Assembly: GCA_021847625.1 (NCBI GenBank)
Contig: JAJZQK010000036.1
Coordinates: 1-12,078, forward strand
DNA from: Chloroflexota bacterium
GTDB taxonomy: Bacteria > Chloroflexota > FW602-bin22 > JAMCYS01
Direction: 5' to 3'
DNA: 12,078 bases
In this document: piece after piece, positions 1 through 5,569 of the stretch
How the letters are laid out: the number at the start of each line of letters is the position of its first letter
Position numbering within the stretch: position 1 is the stretch's first letter
Program-made: the position numbers and the translations under genes
The notes under the pieces: generated by a model
What the model saw: only the letters and a program-made list of their open reading frames with translations
Database searches by the model: none
Told to the model about the DNA's origin: nothing

Positions 1-255
1 GATCTCCATTTCTTTGCCCGCTCCTTGCACGCGTATCCGACCTATGACCTGAAGTTCGAGGTAAACCTGGGCAGGCTGGCCTACCACCTGGCCGACTTCG
101 CGAACCTCGTCGTCTGCGGGCGCCAGGGCCTCTTCCGCTACATCAACCAGGACCATGCCATCGAGATGGGCTTCTGCGCGGCGGAGGAGATCACCACGCA
201 GAAGATCGGCACCAAGGTGGGACGCGTCGGCAGCGAGCAGGTCTATTTTGGCTGA
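1..255 (+). CDS. FAD-dependent oxidoreductase (protoporphyrinogen oxidase / amine oxidase type), C-terminal fragment
   Basis: The frame is open from base 1 to a TGA at 253-255, giving the last 84 residues of a protein whose start lies outside the window. The segment reading GRQGLFRYINQDHAIEMG is the characteristic C-terminal FAD-contact region of the COG1232 protoporphyrinogen-oxidase / UDP-galactopyranose-mutase-like flavoproteins, where a G-R-x-G-x-F-R-Y-x-N-x-D-H-A-I-E-M-G pattern is conserved. In glycan loci such proteins are usually annotated only as NAD(P)- or FAD-dependent oxidoreductases; the substrate cannot be deduced here. It is followed closely by a radical SAM gene and a sugar transferase gene, so I infer a role in surface-glycan or lipid-linked sugar modification rather than haem synthesis. 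Family assignment is fairly secure; function is inference because the N-terminal dinucleotide-binding domain is not visible. Confidence 0.8.
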   Translation, partial: DLHFFARSLHAYPTYDLKFEVNLGRLAYHLADFANLVVCGRQGLFRYINQDHAIEMGFCAAEEITTQKIGTKVGRVGSEQVYFG

Positions 256-292
256 GTGGGCGGCAGACCACCAAGAGGGTAACACTACGGCG

Positions 293-1879
293 GTGCAACA
301 GCTAGAGGACACGGTCAGGGAAACGCCCGCCGGCGCTATCCACCCCAATTTGGGTGTCCGTTCACTATCAAGGATAGCGACGGCCAACTACCCCGACGCC
401 GGACCGGCGGTGCGGGCGGCACGGCAGCGCGAGACCAGCAAGGTAGATGTGCTGTTGGTGAACCCTCCGTCCCCAGATGGAGCGATCTGGATCCGCAGCC
501 AGCACAGGGTCGGCCGCCGTTCGCGCGAGAACATGATCTGGCCCCAGGTCTCGCTCGCCCAGCTGGCGGCGATGGCCTACCCGCGGTTCTCCGTGGAGGT
601 GGTCGACGCCATCGCCACCCGCATGAGTTGGCCCGCGTTCGAGAAGATACTGCGCGACCGCCGCCCGCGCTTCTATGTTACACAGGTCACCGCGCCTACG
701 CTGACGAACGATATGTACGGCGTCTTCCTGGCCAAGAGCCTCGGCGCCCACACCATCGCCTTCGGCACGCACGTGACGCCGATGCCCCGGGAGACCATGG
801 AGCCATTTCCCTGCCTCGACTTCGCCATCAGAGGCGAGCCCGAATGTACGTTCAAGGAGCTAGTGGAGTGCCTGGCTAGGTGGCCAGAGGGCGATGGTCA
901 TAGTCCAGACCTCTCTACCATCAGTGGCCTGGTCTGGCGCCGGGGCGAAGAGGTGGTAGCGAACCCAGACCGCCCCTTCATCGAGAACCTCGACGACCTG
1001 CCGTTGCCCAGGCACGACCTACTGCCCCTGCAAAAGTACACCATCCCTCTGGTCAGGGGGCCCTATGCCTTCGTCGTGACAAGCCGCGGCTGCCCGGGTG
1101 GTTGCCGGTTCTGCATCAAGCACGTCAGTTACCAGTCGTCTATTCGTCTGCGCTCACCTCGCAGTATCCAGGATGAGCTTTGGCAACTAGACAAGCTAGG
1201 CATACACAACGTCAACATGTACGCGGATCTATTCACTGTCAGCCGGGAGCAGGTGGTCGGGCTGTGCGAATTGTTGATCAACGAGGGTCCAAAGGTGCGC
1301 TGGACCTGCAACAGCCGCGTGGACTTTGTCGACGAGGAGATGCTGCGGCTAATGGCGAGGGCTGGCTGTTGGTTCATGTCCTGGGGCATTGAGTCAGCTA
1401 GCCGGGAGGTCCTCGGACGAGCTCGCAAGGGAACTGATCCCGAGAAGGTCAAGCGGGCCCTACGCTGGGCCAAGGCCGCCGGCATCAAGAACTGGGGCTA
1501 CTTCATCATCGGCCTGCCGGGCGAAACCGAGGAAACGATCAGACAGACCATTGATTTCGCCAAGAGGCTCCCTTTGGATCTCGCCCTCTTCCACATCGCC
1601 GCACCTTACCCGGGCACCCCCTTCTTCTTCGAGGTGCTGGAGAACGGCTGGTTCCGACCTGGCACCTGCTGGGAAGAGGTGGATATGGACGAGTCCACGG
1701 TCCTCGATTATCCGCGCCTCAAGGCAGAGGACCTCGAGCGCTGGCAGAAGCGCGCCTTCCGCGAGTGGGCGTTGCGGCCCGGCCCGGCCCTGACCTACCT
1801 CCAGATGCTAGCCACGCCCGGCACGTTAAGGTCGGCCCTTGAGGTGGGGATACGGCATCTAACCTGGGCACGAGGGTGA
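293..1879 (+). CDS. Cobalamin-binding radical SAM protein (BchE/HpnJ-like)
   Basis: From the GTG at 293 the product is 528 aa. An N-terminal B12-binding Rossmann domain begins near VDVLLVNPP (about residue 45); it includes the FGTHVTPMP segment equivalent to the usual GGPHxTxxP and ends near RGEPE (residues 180-184). The radical SAM core carries CPGGCRFC, with cluster-ligating cysteines at 267, 271 and 274, followed by GIESAS and GLPGETEETI, both typical of the Elp3/MiaB/NifB fold. The enzyme should bind a 4Fe-4S cluster, SAM and cobalamin; such proteins carry out methylations, cyclisations or rearrangements, but the substrate is unknown. The start is uncertain: a TTG at 248 would overlap the upstream stop by 8 nt, and AGAGGG at 274-279 precedes the GTG at a long 13-nt spacing. 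The reading frame extends to 155, but that overlaps the flavoprotein. Context (flavoprotein upstream, sugar transferase 73 nt downstream) suggests glycan or lipid-carrier modification. Confidence 0.9.
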   Translation: MQQLEDTVRETPAGAIHPNLGVRSLSRIATANYPDAGPAVRAARQRETSKVDVLLVNPPSPDGAIWIRSQHRVGRRSRENMIWPQVSLAQLAAMAYPRFSVEVVDAIATRMSWPAFEKILRDRRPRFYVTQVTAPTLTNDMYGVFLAKSLGAHTIAFGTHVTPMPRETMEPFPCLDFAIRGEPECTFKELVECLARWPEGDGHSPDLSTISGLVWRRGEEVVANPDRPFIENLDDLPLPRHDLLPLQKYTIPLVRGPYAFVVTSRGCPGGCRFCIKHVSYQSSIRLRSPRSIQDELWQLDKLGIHNVNMYADLFTVSREQVVGLCELLINEGPKVRWTCNSRVDFVDEEMLRLMARAGCWFMSWGIESASREVLGRARKGTDPEKVKRALRWAKAAGIKNWGYFIIGLPGETEETIRQTIDFAKRLPLDLALFHIAAPYPGTPFFFEVLENGWFRPGTCWEEVDMDESTVLDYPRLKAEDLERWQKRAFREWALRPGPALTYLQMLATPGTLRSALEVGIRHLTWARG

Positions 1880-1942
1880 TGGGCAGATGAGATGGGCGTA
1901 AGCATGTCGTTATCTTGGGAAATGTACTGCGAAGAGAACAAC

Positions 1943-1947
1943 GGAGG
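1943..1947 (+). promoter_or_regulatory. Shine-Dalgarno site that fixes a TTG start
   Basis: GGAGG lies 5 nt before the TTG at 1953. It is the strongest ribosome-binding site near the 5' end of the sugar transferase frame and supports the non-ATG start. Confidence 0.7.
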
Positions 1948-1952
1948 CTGGC

Positions 1953-3440
1953 TTGAGCGTCCAAGAGACTGCCGCTAGCCCGGTCATTCCCGGCGCTGTC
2001 AGAGGGGCCACCCGGCAGGCGGACCTGGCGTGGCGTCTTCTCACCCCTGGCCTTGTGGCCGTGGATGCGCTCGCCGTTGGCTTGGCTTTTGCGCTCGCCT
2101 ATCTAATCCGCTTCAAGACGGGTCTCCCCCTGCTGGAGACGCCGGCACATAGCCTCGACTTCTACTCATCGGTGACCTATTGGGCAGTGCCCGTCTGGCT
2201 GGCAATCTTCGCCCTCTACCGACTGTACGACCAGCGTTATCTGTTCGCAGGCTTTCAGGAGTACCTGCGCTTGCTCAACGCCTGCACGGCGGGGATGCTC
2301 GCGGTCATCGTTGTCAGCTTCCTGGACGTTACCCTCTTGATCTCTCGGGGATGGCTGTTGCTTGTGTGGGGGCTGGCCATTGTTATGGTCGCCGTCGAAC
2401 GTTTCTTAGTAAGGCGGGCAATCCGTTGGCTGCGCCGACGAGGGCTCTTGGTGACATGCGCCCTGATCGTGGGGACAAACGAAGAGGCACGGGCTCTTGC
2501 CGAACAGCTGTCGACGGATGCTTCCTCTGGCACGAGAATCCTGGGCCTGGTTGGCAGCGCCTCGGCCGGCGAGTTGGAGACCCCAGACACCGTGCCGGTT
2601 CTGGGAACCGTGGCCGACCTCGAGCATCTGGTTAACGAACTCAGCATCGGGGAGATCGTCGTTGCCACGACAGCCCTAAGCCGGGATGAGCTCCTAGACC
2701 TCTATCGGACCTTCGGGCCGAGGGAAGGGGTCGAGATCAGAATGTCCTCGGGTCTCTTCGAGATCCTCACCACGGGTGTGCGCGTGCAGGAGATCAGTTG
2801 TGTGCCCCTGATGACCCCACAGCGCGTGCGCATAACCGGCCTCGACGCGGTCTTGAAGGCACTGCTCGACTACACCGGCGCCTTCCTCGGTCTTGTCGCC
2901 CTGAGCCCCGTGATGCTAATCGTTGCCATTCTCGTCAAGATAGACTCGCCAGGACCGCTCTTTCATCGCCGTCGCGCACTGGGTCGGGGAGGCAAGTACT
3001 TCAACGCCCTCAAGTTCCGCACGATGGTCGCGGATGCAGACGCTCTCCTGGCTGCCGACGAGGTGCTGAGGAAGGCCTTCGAGGAAGGCTACAAGCTCAG
3101 GGTGGACCCCCGGGTCACCCGACTTGGCCGTATCCTCCGCCGCACGAGCCTGGATGAGCTGCCTCAGCTAGTCAACGTTCTAGGAGGCGAGATGAGCCTG
3201 GTGGGGCCCCGCATGATCGCCCCGGAGGAGGCGTTCCGTTACGGAAAGTGGCGCCTAAACCTACTCACCGTCAAGCCAGGCATCACCGGCCCTTGGCAGG
3301 TCCACGGTCGCAGCGACATTCCTTACGAAGAGCGGGTGCGCCTGAGCATGCAGTACATCCGCAACTACAGCATTTGGCTGGACCTGGAAATCCTCGTACG
3401 CACGGTGATGGTCGTGTTGCGGGCCAGAGGAGCCTACTAA
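1953..3440 (+). CDS. Undecaprenyl-phosphate sugar-1-phosphate transferase (WcaJ/exopolysaccharide type)
   Basis: This is a 495-aa polyprenyl glycosylphosphotransferase, a normal full length for the family. Four N-terminal membrane segments lie near residues 31-52, 76-90, 110-124 and 129-150. A CoA-binding-like Rossmann domain follows (about 165-285, with VPVLGTVADL), then the C-terminal bacterial sugar transferase domain (about 300-495). Catalytic-domain landmarks are the re-entrant helix with DSPGP (331-335), KFRTM (354-358), DPRVTRLG (385-392), SLDELPQLVNVL (399-410), GEMSLVGPR (412-420) and KPGITG (441-446). The residue after LVGPR is Met rather than the usual Pro, a minor deviation. The protein ends in RARGAY, the usual family terminus, so the stop is native. 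It should transfer a hexose-1-phosphate from a nucleotide sugar to undecaprenyl phosphate on the cytoplasmic face, the first step of exopolysaccharide or O-unit assembly. The sugar cannot be read from sequence. The start is TTG with a good GGAGG site. Confidence 0.95.
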   Translation: MSVQETAASPVIPGAVRGATRQADLAWRLLTPGLVAVDALAVGLAFALAYLIRFKTGLPLLETPAHSLDFYSSVTYWAVPVWLAIFALYRLYDQRYLFAGFQEYLRLLNACTAGMLAVIVVSFLDVTLLISRGWLLLVWGLAIVMVAVERFLVRRAIRWLRRRGLLVTCALIVGTNEEARALAEQLSTDASSGTRILGLVGSASAGELETPDTVPVLGTVADLEHLVNELSIGEIVVATTALSRDELLDLYRTFGPREGVEIRMSSGLFEILTTGVRVQEISCVPLMTPQRVRITGLDAVLKALLDYTGAFLGLVALSPVMLIVAILVKIDSPGPLFHRRRALGRGGKYFNALKFRTMVADADALLAADEVLRKAFEEGYKLRVDPRVTRLGRILRRTSLDELPQLVNVLGGEMSLVGPRMIAPEEAFRYGKWRLNLLTVKPGITGPWQVHGRSDIPYEERVRLSMQYIRNYSIWLDLEILVRTVMVVLRARGAY

Positions 3441-3513
3441 ATAGTCCGACGTAGTTGTTGCTGCCCGGGTGCTCGCTACCGGGAGGGCCAACGAAGCCTC
3501 TGCCGGCATCCCT

Positions 3514-3539
3514 GTCATCCCCGCGCAAGCGGGGATCCA
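3514..3539 (+). repeat. REP-like hairpin, copy 1 (GC stem, GCAA loop)
   Basis: ATCCCCGC (3517-3524) pairs perfectly with GCGGGGAT (3529-3536) around a GCAA tetraloop, a GNRA-type loop if transcribed in this direction. The flanks GTC and CCA are shared with the inverted second copy at 3589-3614. The GTCATnCCCGCGnAAGCGGG pattern resembles intergenic repeats common in many bacterial genomes; that comparison is from memory. Confidence 0.75.
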
Positions 3540-3552
3540 ACGTTATCTGTAG

Positions 3553-3571
3553 GGGCGAACGGCGTTCGCCC
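3553..3571. repeat. Central hairpin of the inverted-repeat element
   Basis: GGGCGAAC (3553-3560) pairs perfectly with GTTCGCCC (3564-3571) around a 3-nt GGC loop. It lies between the two REP-like hairpins, near the centre of the 240-bp element. Confidence 0.65.
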
Positions 3572-3588
3572 TCCGGCCACGCACTGGA

Positions 3589-3614
3589 TGGATTCCCGCT
3601 TCCGCGGGAATGAC
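3589..3614 (-). repeat. REP-like hairpin, copy 2 (inverted relative to copy 1)
   Basis: ATTCCCGC (3592-3599) pairs with GCGGGAAT (3604-3611) around a TTCC loop. On the minus strand this 26-base unit equals copy 1 except at three positions. Two of these form a compensatory change (a C-G pair in copy 1 is a T-A pair here) and the third is in the loop, so the stem itself is maintained. Confidence 0.75.
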
Positions 3615-3741
3615 GGTAGAGCGGCAGATTGATTACTCCAACATCCGACCGTGCAGCAAGCATAACGTCGGACTATTTTGCTCGTGTAGATCGGTTTCGT
3701 TTGGGGTATCGTCAATCTGAGGGCTCCCTAACGCCGTGGTT

Positions 3742-3769
3742 GCCATGCCGACAGGCACATCGGCATGGC
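3742..3769. repeat. Perfect 10-bp inverted repeat
   Basis: GCCATGCCGA (3742-3751) is perfectly inverted at 3760-3769 around an 8-nt loop. It lies about 300 nt after the sugar transferase and has no following T-run, so a classical intrinsic terminator is not supported. It could be an operator for a dimeric regulator or another intergenic repeat unit. Confidence 0.55.
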
Positions 3770-3998
3770 CCAGCACCAACCAGAGGCGCCATGAGAGGCT
3801 ACTCCAGCACCCCCAAGTTTAACAACATTGAACGAGAAGTCAACAGCTAACTCGCTTGGCGTTACAGCAAGAAGCCGTATGGCAGTCACCGACACCGTCA
3901 GCGTGGCCGTTGGTTCATGTCGCTCGTGGGCCTCGTGCAGATTCTACCAGCCAAGCCAGCGACTGGGAAGGGCACTGTGCCTCGGCCTCACAGTCTCG

Positions 3999-4013
3999 CC
4001 CACCCTCGGTGGG
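3999..4013. repeat. Small GC-rich hairpin
   Basis: CCCACC (3999-4004) pairs with GGTGGG (4008-4013) around CTC. No T-run follows, so its role is unclear. Confidence 0.35.
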
Positions 4014-4104
4014 TGCTATACCGTTATTCTACCGCGGACCTCGCGTGATGGGAATCCAAAGACTGAGACGGGCTAACGTGGTATGCAGACCGAACCGCTC
4101 ATCG

Positions 4105-4134
4105 TTGATTACCTGTCGATTTTGTGCTTATATA
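4105..4134 (+). promoter_or_regulatory. Candidate sigma-70-like promoter for the signalling genes
   Basis: TTGATT (4105-4110) is separated by 18 nt from TATATA (4129-4134) in an AT-richer patch of otherwise GC-rich DNA. It lies about 125 nt before the HTH/receiver start. The match is partial and is judged by eye only. Confidence 0.3.
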
Positions 4135-4180
4135 GGGTTGTGTCCTGGGGCCGATAAAGGCAATCTCCGCACGGGGCTTT

Positions 4181-4199
4181 TGGGTCGCCAGTAGACCCA
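4181..4199 (+). promoter_or_regulatory. Leader hairpin upstream of the HTH/receiver gene
   Basis: TGGGTC (4181-4186) pairs with GACCCA (4194-4199) around a 7-nt loop, inside the likely 5' leader. Just upstream is GATAAAGGCAATC (4153-4165), which faintly recalls the first conserved strand of c-di-GMP-I riboswitches, but the partner motif (GACGCAAAGC) is absent. I treat it as an unassigned hairpin. Confidence 0.25.
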
Positions 4200-4258
4200 T
4201 TGGCCAGCAGATCTACCAATTTGGTTCTCGCGACCAGTTCGTAGCCTAGGGGTGCTAG

Positions 4259-5491
4259 ATGGGACATCTGCTCGAAGATACAGCGAGCGGCCCTCCTGAC
4301 GAATTCACGGAGATGGTCCGCGACGCCCTCCTCCACATGTACGACTGGGCCCATCTGCAAACCCACCCTCTCCTAGCATTCTCTGTAGGTGGCGAGTCCG
4401 AACCGATTGCCCGCGGGCGGGTTCTGCGGCAGGCACTCCTCGACGCCATCGAAACCCTTGCGCCCACCCCCACGGTGGAATCTTCGCCACGCGCTTGGCG
4501 TGCCTATCGCATAATGGAGTTGAGGTACATAGACGGGCGTGAGGTTTCGGACGCGATTGGCGAGGCCCATTTGAGCCGGAGCCAGTATCATCGTGAGCAC
4601 CACCGTGCCCTGCAGGCCGTTGCCTCCGTTCTGTGGGATTCCTGGCAAGTGACCGCTATCTGGGCCAATACGGCAGCGCCGGCCCCGGCCGTGGAAGCGA
4701 ACCTGGCCAAACAGGAGGTAGACACCCTCATTCAGAGGGGGAGCATCGAGAAGATTGACCTGGGCAACATGCTCTGCGAGGTACAGCACCTTGTCGAGCC
4801 TCTTTGCTGGCGGAGGGGAATTGATCTGCGCCTTGAGGTTTCGAACGCCGCCCTGCCTATCGCTGGTGAGCGAGTGGCTATTCGGCAGGCCATACTGGCG
4901 CTGCTGACACACGTGATCGATGAATCTGAACCAGGTCAGATCAGGATCAGTCTGACCTACCGGAACCACGAAGCGGAGTTGTCTGTGGGCGGTGAGTCGG
5001 TGGCCGTGAGTCCGCCCAATCCGCGGGAGGTGGACGAGATCCGTTTGTTCGCAGAGGCGGTGGGTGCAAGCCTTGCCTATCCGCAGACCCTGCCCTCTAT
5101 CGAGCCCAGACCCATCCGACTGTCCTTCCCGGCTAGGCGGGACTGGGTTCTGCTCGTCGTAGATAACAATGCCGACTTCATTAGACTTGTTGAACGTTAC
5201 CTCTCTGGCAGCGGTTGGGAGGTGCTTGGGACCGCCGAGCCTGATCTTGCCCAGATGCTCATCGAGGAAAGGCGCCCGCAGGCGATTGTACTCGATGTAC
5301 TCATGCCTGGGCGGGATGGCTGGGACATACTGTTGTCGTTGAAGGAGAACGCGGACACGGCGAGCATCCCCGTGGTCATCTGCTCGGTACTGGAACGTCC
5401 TGAACTTGCTACCTCCCTGGGGGCGGCTCTCTACCTCAAGAAGCCAGTTGCCCAGGGTCAACTTCTGGCTGCTTTGCGGCAATTCCAGTAG
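4259..5491 (+). CDS. HTH - degenerate histidine-kinase ATPase - receiver protein
   Basis: The 410-aa product starts at ATG 4259 with AGGGG 6 nt upstream. Residues about 15-130 are helical and contain LRYIDGREVSDAIG (88-101) followed by LSRSQYHREHHRAL (105-118), which reads as a sigma-region-4-like helix-turn-helix. Residues about 165-290 align with a kinase dimerisation/ATPase core, but the N-box asparagines are replaced (RQAILALLTHVID, 209-221) and the DxGxG box reads SVGGES, so ATP binding is unlikely. No phospho-accepting H-box is evident. Residues 295-410 form a receiver with D302 (sequence VDNN, only one of the usual acidic pair), phospho-acceptor D346, S376 and K395. It is soluble, with no membrane segment. 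I infer a DNA-binding response regulator with an unusual N-terminal effector domain, probably phosphorylated by the hybrid kinase encoded 78 nt downstream. It is the only candidate DNA-binding output in the pair; DNA binding is inferred. Confidence 0.85.
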   Translation: MGHLLEDTASGPPDEFTEMVRDALLHMYDWAHLQTHPLLAFSVGGESEPIARGRVLRQALLDAIETLAPTPTVESSPRAWRAYRIMELRYIDGREVSDAIGEAHLSRSQYHREHHRALQAVASVLWDSWQVTAIWANTAAPAPAVEANLAKQEVDTLIQRGSIEKIDLGNMLCEVQHLVEPLCWRRGIDLRLEVSNAALPIAGERVAIRQAILALLTHVIDESEPGQIRISLTYRNHEAELSVGGESVAVSPPNPREVDEIRLFAEAVGASLAYPQTLPSIEPRPIRLSFPARRDWVLLVVDNNADFIRLVERYLSGSGWEVLGTAEPDLAQMLIEERRPQAIVLDVLMPGRDGWDILLSLKENADTASIPVVICSVLERPELATSLGAALYLKKPVAQGQLLAALRQFQ

Positions 5492-5569
5492 TCATCCTTC
5501 TTGCCCAGTGGGGCAGGGCATGTGAGTCGCTTGCCAGATCCAAGAGGGAGACTCCGAAGGGTGAGGACT

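Larger units (their letters stand above)
3439..3678. repeat. 240-bp inverted-repeat element with nested hairpins (MITE-like)
   Basis: The first 14 bases, AAATAGTCCGACGT (3439-3452), are perfectly inverted at 3665-3678. The match extends imperfectly inward so that 25 of 30 terminal positions pair (3439-3468 against 3649-3678), including a shared TTGCTGC block. Further in, a second inverted pair (3514-3539 against 3589-3614) differs at only three positions. No coding frame is recognisable inside, and I see no clear target-site duplication. The layout resembles a non-autonomous miniature transposable element or a composite REP/BIME-like repeat. The folded RNA might also act as a transcription barrier between the glycan operon and the signalling genes, but there is no T-tract. 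Confidence 0.75.
3679..4258. other. Long intergenic region without a recognisable gene
   Basis: About 580 bases between the inverted-repeat element and the HTH/receiver gene. Short open frames exist (for example 3856-4194) but their products are low in recognisable structure, lack convincing ribosome-binding sites and match no family I know. Contents worth noting are a perfect palindrome (3742-3769), a small GC-rich hairpin (3999-4013), a weak promoter candidate (4105-4134) and a leader hairpin (4181-4199). It probably carries the control region for the signalling genes and perhaps decayed sequence. Confidence 0.6.

Noticed and set aside
155..292. N-terminal extension of the radical SAM gene to the first in-frame ATG at 155
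   Set aside because: It would overlap the flavoprotein C-terminus by about 100 bases in another frame, and the extra residues are Arg/Ser/Ala-rich shadow sequence.
3439..3678. CRISPR array or intrinsic terminator in the repeat-rich block
   Set aside because: The repeats are inverted rather than regularly spaced direct repeats, there are no spacers, and no stem is followed by a T-tract.
3856..4194. Small plus-strand frame (112 codons) in the long intergenic region
   Set aside because: No ribosome-binding site, no recognisable domain, and it overlaps the candidate promoter and leader elements.
4141..4205. c-di-GMP-I riboswitch
   Set aside because: Only one short strand resembles the consensus; the GACGCAAAGC partner and the paired P1b/P1c pattern are missing.
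4373..5482. Long minus-strand open frame (369 codons) opposite the HTH/receiver gene
   Set aside because: It is antisense to a gene with clear domains, its product has no recognisable family features, and long antisense frames are common in GC-rich DNA.
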